A stretch of DNA of 64,000 bases from Gordonia sp. PDNC005 (GTDB lineage Bacteria; Actinomycetota; Actinomycetes; Mycobacteriales; Mycobacteriaceae). The first letter of the stretch is position 1; every line of letters starts with the position of its first letter. A program made the position numbers and the translations under genes. This document shows, in pieces, positions 17,541-24,921 of this stretch. Location: NCBI RefSeq assembly GCF_016919385.1, contig NZ_CP070351.1, positions 930,001-994,000 on the forward strand. Reading direction: 5' to 3'. The notes under the pieces were generated by a model. It was not told the DNA's origin. It saw nothing but the letters and a program-made list of their open reading frames with translations, and did no database searches.

Positions 17541-18752
17541 TCAGTCGGCAGGGAAGGACGCGGCGATCGTGTTGATCAGGGCACGGTAGCGGCCGCCGTC
17601 GTCGGAGAGGGTTTTTCCGCTGCCGATCACGGCGACGGCCAGCTCGCGTTGCGGGTCGGCCCACATCGCGACATGAGTGAGTCCGGTGTGCCCGAACGCC
17701 TCGGGCGCGCGGCGGCCGAACGGGCCGAAGTAGTGCGAGCCCAACATGAATCCGGTGCCCCACCGCAAAGGTGATCCGGACGTCGCGACGTCGGGTCGCA
17801 GCACTCTCCGCTGACGGCGGGCGCGCGCCACGGTCGCCGGCCGCAGCACACCTTCTCCGTCGCGCAGCAGCATCTCCGCGAATCGGGACAGCTCGCGTGC
17901 CGTCGACACTCCACTCGACGACGGAACGGCACTGGTCAGGAAGTCAGGGGAGTTGGATGCGGCGATGGTGTCGGCCAAGGTGCGTCCGGTGGACAGCCGA
18001 AACGCCGCGTCGATCGGCATGGGGACGCGAGGGCCGGTCACGTGACTGTGTGCGACGTCGACAAGTTCGTGGGGCAGCACGCCGAAGTTCGTCCATCGGA
18101 GTCCGAGCGGTCCCGTGATCTCGTCGGCCACGTAGTCGCGGATGTCGCGACCAGAGGCCGCTTCGACCAGCTCGCGGACGAGCGGGCCCCACGTCAGAGC
18201 GTGATAGATGTGCAGCATTCCGGGAGGGTGGACCGACCAGAGTCGACTCAGGCCTTGCCGCACGTAGTCGCGGTCGTCGGCGCGCAGCGGGTCGTCCAGT
18301 CCGGCGAAGGCGAACGGCACGCCCGCACGGTGTGTCAGCACGTGATCAACCGTCGTCGACGACTTGCCTCGTGTCCCGTATCCGGGGATCAGGTCGGCGA
18401 TCCGATCGTCGAGTCGCAGCCGGCCCTGGTCGATCAGCCGCCACACCGCCACTGCCGCGATCACCTTGGACGCCGAGTACAAGCAGAAAGGAGTTGATCC
18501 CGTGACCTGCTCGACGGGAGTGCGACCGTGACCGATCGCGCGGTCGAGGACAACGCGTCCGCGGTGTCGGACACAGAGTTGGACGGCGGGCTGCGTGCCA
18601 ACGGAGTACCACCGGCGCGCGGCGTCCCAGATGTGCCTCGCCTGACCCGGGTCGTCGGCCCGAGTCTCGTGGCCGATCCACGTTCGTGCGTCGAGGTCGT
18701 CTGCTGTCAGTGAGTCGGGACGGTGAATGCGCCCGTAGGGTGTGGCGTCCAC
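17541..18752 (-). CDS. Serine hydrolase of the beta-lactamase class C/esterase family
   Basis: A 403-residue hydrolase with the three motifs of the fold: Ser-x-x-Lys as SASK (Ser93-Lys96), a Tyr motif as YHA (IYHALTWG), and a C-terminal HTG box (AFGHTGLTHVAMW). The YHA motif and lack of a signal peptide favour an esterase or peptidase role rather than antibiotic resistance. A TAGCGT box lies seven bases before the GTG at 18752, suggesting a leaderless mRNA that starts there; a GTG at 18788 would add twelve residues but overlap the opposing promoter. It is divergent from the acyl-CoA dehydrogenase gene, and the two -10 boxes share their central CTAG. Confidence 0.85.
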   Translation of the reverse strand: MDATPYGRIHRPDSLTADDLDARTWIGHETRADDPGQARHIWDAARRWYSVGTQPAVQLCVRHRGRVVLDRAIGHGRTPVEQVTGSTPFCLYSASKVIAAVAVWRLIDQGRLRLDDRIADLIPGYGTRGKSSTTVDHVLTHRAGVPFAFAGLDDPLRADDRDYVRQGLSRLWSVHPPGMLHIYHALTWGPLVRELVEAASGRDIRDYVADEITGPLGLRWTNFGVLPHELVDVAHSHVTGPRVPMPIDAAFRLSTGRTLADTIAASNSPDFLTSAVPSSSGVSTARELSRFAEMLLRDGEGVLRPATVARARRQRRVLRPDVATSGSPLRWGTGFMLGSHYFGPFGRRAPEAFGHTGLTHVAMWADPQRELAVAVIGSGKTLSDDGGRYRALINTIAASFPAD

Positions 18753-18759
18753 GGTTGGG

Positions 18760-18772
18760 ACGCTAGGGTCAT
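18760..18772. promoter_or_regulatory. Back-to-back -10 boxes for a serine hydrolase and an acyl-CoA dehydrogenase
   Basis: ACGCTAGGGTC contains TAGGGT reading right (18764-18769) and TAGCGT reading left on the other strand. Each would give a start close to its gene. Because they overlap, only one polymerase could use the site at a time. Confidence 0.4.
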
Positions 18773-18810
18773 GATCGAAGTAGAACACGTTTCAATTCCT
18801 TGGAGGTTCC

Positions 18811-20034
18811 ATGTTCGAGTGGTCCGACGAAGACCGGATGGTGCAAGACGCCGTCCGCGGGTTCATCGACAAAGAAGTGCGTCCGTACGTCGACGATCTC
18901 GAGAGCGGGAAACTCCCGCCGTACGACATCATCCGCAAGCTCCTGTCGACTTTCGGCATGGATTCGATGAACGCCGAGAATCTGGAGAAAGAACTCGCGG
19001 CGCAGGAGGCGGGTGAGGCCAAGCCTGCGGGCGGCGGCTCCAGCACGCTTGCCAGCTCGATGTTCCTGATCCTCAACATGGAGATGGCCGGGGTCTCGCT
19101 CGGCACCATCGCGTCGATGGGTGTCTCGATGGGTCTGACGGTCTCGACCATCCGCAGCCGCGGAACGCTCGCGCAGAAGAAGCGCTGGCTGCCCGAACTG
19201 GTCACAATGGAGAAGGTCGGCGCCTGGGCTATCACCGAGCCCGACAGTGGTTCAGACGCGCTGGGAGGCATGAAGACCACGGTCCGCCGCGACGGTGACG
19301 ACTACATCCTCAAGGGCAACAAGACCTTCATCACCAACGGTCCGTACGCCGACACCATCGTCGTCTTCGCCAAGCTGGACGAGGGCGACGGCACTCCGAT
19401 GCGTGATCGGAGGGTCCTGACGTTTGTTCTCGACGCGGGAATGGAAGGTCTCACGCTTGGCAAGCCGTTCAAGAAGATGGGCATGATGAGCTCGCCCACC
19501 GGCGAGCTGTTCTTCGACGATGTGCGTGTGTCGCGCGACCGTCTGCTGGGTGAAACCGAGGAGACGGGCGACCGCAGCGGCGGCGACAACGCCAAGGCCG
19601 GCTTTACCGCCGAGCGCATCGGCATCGCCGCACTGTCTCTCGGCATCATCAACGAGGCTCAGCGTCTGTCGATCGACTACGCCCGGTCACGAACTCTCTG
19701 GGGCCAGGAGATCGCGAAGTTCCAGCTGATTCAGCTCAAGTTGGCCGAGATGGAGGTGGCGCGACTGAATGTTCAGAACATGCTTTTCGTCGCCATTGAG
19801 GCTGCTCAGGCCGGCAAGCCTCCGACGCTGGCGCAGGCGTCGGCGATGAAGCTGTACTCCTCCCGCGCAGCGACAGAAGTTGCCATGGAAGCTGTTCAGC
19901 TGTTCGGAGGAAACGGCTACATGGCGGAGTACCGGGTGGAGCAACTCGCCCGCGACGCAAAGTCCCTGATGATCTATGCCGGATCGAACGAGATCCAGGT
20001 GACCCATGTAGCCAAGGGATTGCTCCAACGCTGA
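18811..20034 (+). CDS. Acyl-CoA dehydrogenase
   Basis: A 407-residue FAD enzyme that introduces an alpha,beta double bond into an acyl-CoA. The first signature (WAITEPDSGSDALGG, 139-153), the beta-barrel segment (KKMGMMSSPTGELFFDDVRV) and the C-terminal helix bundle with the ETF-side motif (AVQLFGGNGYMAEYRVEQLARD) are all present. The position that carries the catalytic Glu in most family members reads Ala390 (YAGSNEIQ), while Glu268 in helix G (FTAERIGIAA) is where isovaleryl-CoA-type enzymes place their base. That suggests a branched-chain or long-chain type. GGAGG lies seven bases before the ATG. The N-terminal region has an unusual Ala-Gly-rich insertion at about 60-78. Confidence 0.9.
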   Translation: MFEWSDEDRMVQDAVRGFIDKEVRPYVDDLESGKLPPYDIIRKLLSTFGMDSMNAENLEKELAAQEAGEAKPAGGGSSTLASSMFLILNMEMAGVSLGTIASMGVSMGLTVSTIRSRGTLAQKKRWLPELVTMEKVGAWAITEPDSGSDALGGMKTTVRRDGDDYILKGNKTFITNGPYADTIVVFAKLDEGDGTPMRDRRVLTFVLDAGMEGLTLGKPFKKMGMMSSPTGELFFDDVRVSRDRLLGETEETGDRSGGDNAKAGFTAERIGIAALSLGIINEAQRLSIDYARSRTLWGQEIAKFQLIQLKLAEMEVARLNVQNMLFVAIEAAQAGKPPTLAQASAMKLYSSRAATEVAMEAVQLFGGNGYMAEYRVEQLARDAKSLMIYAGSNEIQVTHVAKGLLQR

Positions 20035-20090
20035 TCGAAGTCGGGCAAAATCGTGCCAGCTTCCTGATCGGGATGACGGAATTCACGTTC

Positions 20091-20106
20091 GTGACCGTAC
20101 GGTGAC
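20091..20106. promoter_or_regulatory. Candidate operator upstream of the secreted-protein operon
   Basis: A 10-base palindrome ACCGTACGGT (20094-20103) lies inside two direct GTGAC repeats (20091-20095, 20102-20106) placed one helical turn apart. On the minus strand this reads GTCAC-N6-GTCAC, which resembles tandem-repeat sites of the envelope regulator MtrA. The site is 41-56 bases before the first gene. The regulator is a guess. Confidence 0.35.
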
Positions 20107-20146
20107 ATGAATCTCTAGTTCGATCGATCAACAGGAGCTCGTGCAC

Positions 20147-21091
20147 GTGAACCTCTCCGTGACCTCTTTCGCGCGCCGGACGGCCGCTGCGGTGTTGTCC
20201 ACCGCAGCGGCCGCTGCGCTCGTCGTGACGGCTGCCCCCGGCATCAGCACTGCTGACGTCGTCGGACCGATCAACGGCGAATCCGACGCGGCGTCGTTCC
20301 AGCGTTCGGTGAGCGGCCCGTCACTCGTCGGAGGCACGGTCGCCCGTGGTGACGTCATCACCATCACGAACAAGTTGAGCCGCAAAATGGCGTGGCTCGT
20401 CTACTACGTCAAGGACACGCATCCGACGTGCCTCGAAGCAGTTCCGAACAGCTCCACGTGGACTGTGAACGGCAAGACCTACACCAACAACCCCGAGGGC
20501 GAGGGGACAAAGGCGCCCGGTGAGTTCTCATCTGGTGCGGGATGGGCGATGATCGACGCCCCCGGCGCGAACTCCTGGCAGGCCGATCCATTGATTTGGA
20601 CGCAGGACTACCTGGTCGGCAGCAGCTGCGAGCTGGGCCCGCTCAACTCCGGCGGTCTCGAATGGAGCACCACGTGGGCATTCGAGAGCGGCAACAACCG
20701 ACCGTTCGTCGGCCCCATGCTGAACGTCGTGGCCGGCCGTCCCTCGATCTCGATCAACCCCACGGACGCACTCGCCGCGAACGACGTGTTCTTGACGGTC
20801 AGCCATCCCGAAGGCACTCCCGGTGCACCGGTCGTCCTGACTATCGATGGGAAGACCGTAGACGGCTGCGGCAACCTCAAGCTGGACGGCAACCGCCGCG
20901 TCACCTGCACGTGGGTGCCGAAGAAGAAGGGCGACTACACCGTCAAAGCAGTTGTCGGCACGGAGTCGCCCGTCACCATCACCCAGCAGGTCCACATCAA
21001 CGACAGCCCGGCCGGTAGCGCCGGGGCGCTGCCCGGACTCGACACGGGAAGCCTGTACACCGGCAGCCTCGGAGGTTTGAGCGGATCGTAG
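20147..21091 (+). CDS. Secreted protein with head domain, Cys-pair Ig-like domain and GSL-rich C-terminus (paralogue 1)
   Basis: A 314-residue exported protein of unknown function. The signal peptide runs to about residue 36 (TAAAVLSTAAAAALVVTAAP, then an AxA-like cleavage site). The head domain has two conserved cysteines (THPTCLEAVP and VGSSCELG). It is followed by an Ig-like domain with its own Cys pair (VDGCGNLKLDGNRRVTCTWV). The tail reads GLDTGSLYTGSLGGLSGS. I chose GTG at 20147 because AGGAG (20133-20137) is nine bases away; GTG at 20141 is an alternative. It is the most divergent of four related proteins encoded in a row and opens the apparent operon that ends in a mycolyltransferase. 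Confidence 0.75.
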   Translation: MNLSVTSFARRTAAAVLSTAAAAALVVTAAPGISTADVVGPINGESDAASFQRSVSGPSLVGGTVARGDVITITNKLSRKMAWLVYYVKDTHPTCLEAVPNSSTWTVNGKTYTNNPEGEGTKAPGEFSSGAGWAMIDAPGANSWQADPLIWTQDYLVGSSCELGPLNSGGLEWSTTWAFESGNNRPFVGPMLNVVAGRPSISINPTDALAANDVFLTVSHPEGTPGAPVVLTIDGKTVDGCGNLKLDGNRRVTCTWVPKKKGDYTVKAVVGTESPVTITQQVHINDSPAGSAGALPGLDTGSLYTGSLGGLSGS

Positions 21092-21174
21092 GTCTGCCGC
21101 TCAACTCGCGTCGCCCCACATTCTCCTGCGCTCCCTCCCAGCGCGCCCCGATTCACAGAAACACAGGTTGACGA

Positions 21175-21801
21175 ATGTCCATGAAGAGAACCGCCGCGGT
21201 TGTCGCAGGCGTCAGTGCCATCGCATTCGCGAGCGCCGTCTCGGTGCCCGGCATCGCCGGAGCCGACGCCGATGTCACCACGACCTGGGAAGACGGCAAC
21301 TCCCGATTCGAACAGACAGTCAGCAATGACAGTCCCAAGGTCGGCGAGACGATCACGGTCACCACGTCGTTCCAACGCAAGTGGGCCGACGAGTACATCT
21401 ACAACGTGAAAGAGCTGGCCGGTTCGTGCATCGAGTCGGTGCCGGGCACCACAACGTGGGCGGGCAAGTTGGTGACCTCGAAGGTGACCACGTCGGAGCC
21501 GGGCGCGGAGGAGTCGTGGATGCGCGTCGAGGCACCCAGCATCACGGCGTGGAAGGTCAAGGGCCTCGGCAGCGGATGGGGTTCCAAAGTGGCGCTCACG
21601 ACCGACTTCCGCATCACCAACGCATGTAGGGCCGGGGACGTTCTGTCGACCACGATGCACTACGGCGGATCCCTTGGCAGTGGTACGTACAAGGACAAGG
21701 GTCCAGTCATCACCATTGCGCAAGGCTCGATCGAAGAGCCCTCGGTGCCCGGAGGCAGCAATGGCAGCCTCGACATCGGCAGCCTGTTCGGCTCGTCCTA
21801 G
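21175..21801 (+). CDS. Secreted head-domain protein (paralogue 2)
   Basis: A 208-residue exported protein. A signal peptide of about 30 residues (TAAVVAGVSAIAFASAVSVP, cleavage near GIAGADA) precedes a single head domain. The head begins TTWEDGNSRFEQTVSNDSPK, carries two cysteines (AGSCIESVP and TNACRAG) and closes with the family's most conserved stretch, TMHYGGSLGSGTYKDKGP. There is no Ig-like domain, only a short Pro-Gly linker, and the C-terminus ends GSLDIGSLFGSS. It is thus the minimal form of the family. Function is unknown; the cysteine pair suggests a disulfide-stabilised extracellular domain. It lies 83 bases after paralogue 1 on the same strand. Confidence 0.75.
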   Translation: MSMKRTAAVVAGVSAIAFASAVSVPGIAGADADVTTTWEDGNSRFEQTVSNDSPKVGETITVTTSFQRKWADEYIYNVKELAGSCIESVPGTTTWAGKLVTSKVTTSEPGAEESWMRVEAPSITAWKVKGLGSGWGSKVALTTDFRITNACRAGDVLSTTMHYGGSLGSGTYKDKGPVITIAQGSIEEPSVPGGSNGSLDIGSLFGSS

Positions 21802-21831
21802 TCATTCATCGACGACTCATTCATCGACGAC
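21802..21831 (+). repeat. Tandem 15-base repeat directly after a stop codon
   Basis: Two perfect, adjacent copies of TCATTCATCGACGAC (21802-21816 and 21817-21831) begin at the base after the TAG of paralogue 2 and end 25 bases before the start of paralogue 3. A recent duplication is the simplest explanation. Confidence 0.9.
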
Positions 21832-21855
21832 AAATTCCTCAGGAGAACACATCTC

Positions 21856-22524
21856 ATGAACACGAGCATGTTCGGACGGATCGCAGCGGGACTTGGCGCC
21901 TGCGCGATCGCCATGACCGGCGTTGCACTGTCGAGCGGATCGGCGACGGCAGAGGAGGGTATCACCTACTGGGAGGACGGCAACTCCCGCTTCAACCAGT
22001 TGGTAAGCGACACCACGCCCAAGATCGGCGACACGATCACCATCACCACGCAGTTCCAGCGTAAGTGGGCCGACGAGTACATCTACAGCGTCAAGGAACT
22101 CGTTCCGGCCTGCCTCCGATACATCGAGGGCAGTGCAGGCTGGGGCGGATCACCGTCTCCCTCCGACAAAGTCGAGATCAGCTCGGGGACGCCCGCCGAC
22201 CCGCAGGCCTACGTCAAGGTGAACGCGCCGAATGTCACGTCGTGGGTCGTCAAGGGTCTCGGCTCAGGCTTCGGAAACAAGAAGTCGATCGCTATGCAGT
22301 TCTACGTGCGTGAATCCTGCGGGACCGGCGTGTCGATGCCGACGTCGATGCACTACGGAGGGTCCCTCGGCTCGGGCAGTTACCAGGACAAGGGGCCGGC
22401 GATCAGCGTCGCCAAGCCTCCGGTCACGGAGGAGCCGACCGGCACGACCACGCCGACCACTACGAATCCAGACAGCGGAAACGGCAGCCTCGACACGGGC
22501 AGCCTCGGCAGCCTGTTCGGCTGA
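21856..22524 (+). CDS. Secreted head-domain protein (paralogue 3)
   Basis: A 222-residue exported protein, very close to paralogue 2. After the signal peptide (RIAAGLGACAIAMTGVALSS, cleavage near ATAEE) the head begins ITYWEDGNSRFNQLVSDTTP, shares FQRKWADEYIY with its neighbour, has cysteines at LVPACLRY and VRESCGTG, and ends with SMHYGGSLGSGSYQDKGP. A Thr/Pro-rich linker of about 25 residues, likely glycosylated or wall-spanning, leads to the tail GNGSLDTGSLGSLFG. AGGAG lies upstream of the ATG. No enzymatic motif is visible. Its position inside a same-strand run argues that it acts with its relatives. Confidence 0.75.
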   Translation: MNTSMFGRIAAGLGACAIAMTGVALSSGSATAEEGITYWEDGNSRFNQLVSDTTPKIGDTITITTQFQRKWADEYIYSVKELVPACLRYIEGSAGWGGSPSPSDKVEISSGTPADPQAYVKVNAPNVTSWVVKGLGSGFGNKKSIAMQFYVRESCGTGVSMPTSMHYGGSLGSGSYQDKGPAISVAKPPVTEEPTGTTTPTTTNPDSGNGSLDTGSLGSLFG

Positions 22525-22545
22525 GACACGGAAGAGACAGAAGAC

Positions 22546-23790
22546 ATGACAACATCGTTGAGCCGCTTCGCAGCGGCGGCTGGAACCGGGATGGTGGTCG
22601 TCGCCGGCCTCATCGCGTCGACTTCCGGTGTCGCTTCGGCAGCTCCCACGACAATCGAATGGGCCGACGGCAACACAGCCTTCTCCCGCACGGTGAGCGA
22701 CGCGAACCCCTCGATCGGCGACACCGTCACCGTGTCGACGTCCTTCCAGCGGAAGTGGTCGTTCGAGGACGTCTACAACTTCAAGGACCTCGAAGACGGG
22801 TGCCTCGAGTATGTGCAGGGCAGCGCGAAGTGGGAAGACTCAGCTGTGGCGAACGTGCAGGTCTCCACGGCGGCGGTCGGTCAGCTCGGCTTCGTCCGTC
22901 TCGAATCGCCTAGTCTGACCTCGTGGCGGGTCCCGGGAGTCGGCGCGGGATGGGGGGCGAAGCGGACCATCTCGCTCAAATACAAGGTCGGTGAGAACTG
23001 CCCGACCGGAGTGAACCTCGCTGTCGGCACCATGCACTACGGCGGTTCGCTCGGCAGTGGGACCTATCAGGACAAGGGGCCGAACATCAAGGTCCAGACC
23101 CCGCCGCAGAAGGACGCCACCACCACAGCTGTCTCGGTGAGTCCTGCGCCCAAGGTCGGCGATCCGTCGACCGTGACCGCGAAGATCACTAGTGCTGCGA
23201 CGGTCGCGGACGGCGCCGTGGAGTTCTTCAACCACAACGTGTCGCTCGGCACCGCGAACGTCGTCGCAGGCAAGGCGACTGTTTCCTGGACCCCGTCGAA
23301 CGAGGGCGCGTACTCCCTGAAGGCCGTGTACTCGGGCACCGCGACACTCGCAGGTTCGTCGTCGTCCATCGGTGGAACCGTCTCGCCCAAGGACCCCGAT
23401 CCAGAGCCCGGTGCCCCGATCGTCACTCTCGGGGCTGCTCCGAAGGTCGGTGACGCCGTCACGGTGACAGTTGAATCGGATGCCGCGGTCGGTGCGAACG
23501 TCACCCTGACTGCGAACGGCACGGCGCTCTGCCAGAACCTGACACTCGGCGCCGATCACAAGGCGACCTGCCAGTGGACCCCTTCCGTATCGGGGGCAGT
23601 GGCGCTGAAGGCGACCATCGGTGCGCAGTCGACCACCAAGAATGTGACGGTCACTGCCAAGGATGTCCCGGTTGATCCGACCGACACCACTGACCCGACC
23701 ACGCCCACGACAACCGGGCCGACCAAGACGACCAGCCCCGGCGGCAACGGAAGCTCGGCTGGCAGCCTCTCGGACATCTTCGGCTCCTAG
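22546..23790 (+). CDS. Secreted head-domain protein with two Ig-like domains (paralogue 4)
   Basis: A 414-residue exported protein, the longest of the family. Signal peptide to about residue 35 (VVVAGLIASTSGVASA). Head domain (about 36-185) with IEWADGNTAFSRTVSDANP, cysteines at EDGCLEYV and GENCPTGV, and TMHYGGSLGSGTYQDKGP at its end. Then an Ig-like repeat without cysteines (about 190-285; FFNHNVSLGTANVVAGKA), and a second Ig-like repeat with a Cys pair (about 295-370; TALCQNLTLGADHKATCQWT) that closely resembles the one in paralogue 1. A Thr/Pro linker precedes the tail GGNGSSAGSLSDIFGS. It is 12 bases from the mycolyltransferase gene. Confidence 0.8.
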   Translation: MTTSLSRFAAAAGTGMVVVAGLIASTSGVASAAPTTIEWADGNTAFSRTVSDANPSIGDTVTVSTSFQRKWSFEDVYNFKDLEDGCLEYVQGSAKWEDSAVANVQVSTAAVGQLGFVRLESPSLTSWRVPGVGAGWGAKRTISLKYKVGENCPTGVNLAVGTMHYGGSLGSGTYQDKGPNIKVQTPPQKDATTTAVSVSPAPKVGDPSTVTAKITSAATVADGAVEFFNHNVSLGTANVVAGKATVSWTPSNEGAYSLKAVYSGTATLAGSSSSIGGTVSPKDPDPEPGAPIVTLGAAPKVGDAVTVTVESDAAVGANVTLTANGTALCQNLTLGADHKATCQWTPSVSGAVALKATIGAQSTTKNVTVTAKDVPVDPTDTTDPTTPTTTGPTKTTSPGGNGSSAGSLSDIFGS

Positions 23791-23802
23791 GAAAGACACA
23801 CA

Positions 23803-24831
23803 ATGAAGCTCACGAGAACCGCGCGATGCCTGATCACGGCAGTGGTGGCCGGTGTGGTGGCGGCAACAGCACCCGTCGCGATCGCGCAAGCCGACCCGTC
23901 ACCCGGCGAGTCGCATGTCGTCGGCTCGGTTCCGGTCGCCTACCACAACGGTGACCTGAACCAGCCGTCCCGCCTGCTCGTCACCGTCTACTCGGCGTCG
24001 ATGCAGCGAGAGATCCCACTCGATGTCCTCGTCCCAGCGAACTCCACGCCTGCACCAGTGTTCTACCTGCTCAATGGTGCAGGCGGTGGTGAGGATTCGG
24101 CGAGCTGGGCCAACCGCACCGACTACACGGGCTTCTTCGCGAACAAGCATGTGAATGTCGTGACACCGCTCAAGGGCGCCTTCTCGTACTACACCGACTG
24201 GCAGAAGGCCGATCCGAAGCTCGGCGTGCAGAAGTGGGAGACGTTCCTGACCAAGGAGCTTCCGCCGGTTCTGGACAAGGAGCTCAAGACCACCGGCAAG
24301 AACGCCATAGCGGGTATCTCGATGGCGGGCACGTCGGTGCTCAACCTCGCGATCGCCGCTCCGGGCCTCTATACGACGGCGGCGTCGTACAGCGGTTGCG
24401 CACGGACGAGCGACCCGGCGGGACAGCAGTACATCCGAACCGTCGTCGAGAGCCGTGGCGGCGCCGACACCACGAACATGTGGGGCCCGTACAAGGGCGC
24501 GGGCTGGAAGGCCAACGACCCGTACATCAACGCGGCGAAGCTGCGCGGCACCAAGGTGTATCTCTCGTCCAACAGCGGCCTCCCGGGCCAGGACGAGTCC
24601 GTCGACGCGGGCAGCACCGCGCAAGACAGCGTGTCGCTTGCCGACCGCGTGATTCTGGGCGGCGGCATCGAAGCCGTGACCAACGTCTGCACCCAGCAGA
24701 TGGCGCAGCGTCTCGCCCAGCTCAAGATCCCCGCGACCATCAAGCTGCGCCCCACCGGCACTCACTCGTGGGGCTACTGGGAGCGCGAGCTGCACTACTC
24801 CTGGCCGCAGATCTCCTCGTCGCTGTACTGA
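23803..24831 (+). CDS. Mycolyltransferase/esterase of the antigen-85 family
   Basis: A 342-residue secreted alpha/beta hydrolase. A signal peptide of about 31 residues ends near AIAQADP. The antigen-85-type elements are in order: the oxyanion strand FYLLNGAGGG (87-96), the VVTPLKGAFSYYTDWQ segment, the nucleophile elbow GISMAG with Ser173, and the catalytic His321 in THSWGYW. Family enzymes move mycolic acids between trehalose and arabinogalactan, and MytC of Corynebacterium puts mycolate on serines of small outer-membrane proteins. The gene follows the four secreted paralogues after only 12 bases, so it is most likely in the same transcript. Which acceptor it uses cannot be told from sequence. 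Confidence 0.88.
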   Translation: MKLTRTARCLITAVVAGVVAATAPVAIAQADPSPGESHVVGSVPVAYHNGDLNQPSRLLVTVYSASMQREIPLDVLVPANSTPAPVFYLLNGAGGGEDSASWANRTDYTGFFANKHVNVVTPLKGAFSYYTDWQKADPKLGVQKWETFLTKELPPVLDKELKTTGKNAIAGISMAGTSVLNLAIAAPGLYTTAASYSGCARTSDPAGQQYIRTVVESRGGADTTNMWGPYKGAGWKANDPYINAAKLRGTKVYLSSNSGLPGQDESVDAGSTAQDSVSLADRVILGGGIEAVTNVCTQQMAQRLAQLKIPATIKLRPTGTHSWGYWERELHYSWPQISSSLY

Positions 24832-24865
24832 TCACACAGCAAGAACGACACTGATCACACAGCAA
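24827..24865 (+). repeat. Pair of 16-base direct repeats at the mycolyltransferase stop
   Basis: ACTGATCACACAGCAA occurs at 24827-24842 (overlapping the last codons and stop) and again at 24850-24865, leading straight into the terminator stem. Confidence 0.85.
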
Positions 24866-24903
24866 CGACGGCGGTGCACCCGTGAAGGCGCACCGCCGTC
24901 GTT
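24864..24903. terminator. Strong hairpin terminator between mycolyltransferase and monooxygenase genes
   Basis: A perfect 14-base stem, AACGACGGCGGTGC (24864-24877) with GCACCGCCGTCGTT (24890-24903), and a 12-base loop. It separates two convergent genes and can act in both directions. Confidence 0.85.
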
Positions 24904-24921
24904 CTGTTCGTACCCAGCGGA

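Noticed and set aside
17541..18752. Serine hydrolase as an antibiotic-resistance beta-lactamase
   Set aside because: No signal peptide, YHA instead of the YxN motif, and the overall sequence is closer to esterase-like relatives.
21802..24865. Short direct repeats considered as a CRISPR or mobile element trace
   Set aside because: Each has only two copies, one tandem and one 7 bases apart, no regular spacers, no cas genes or transposase, and no inverted ends.
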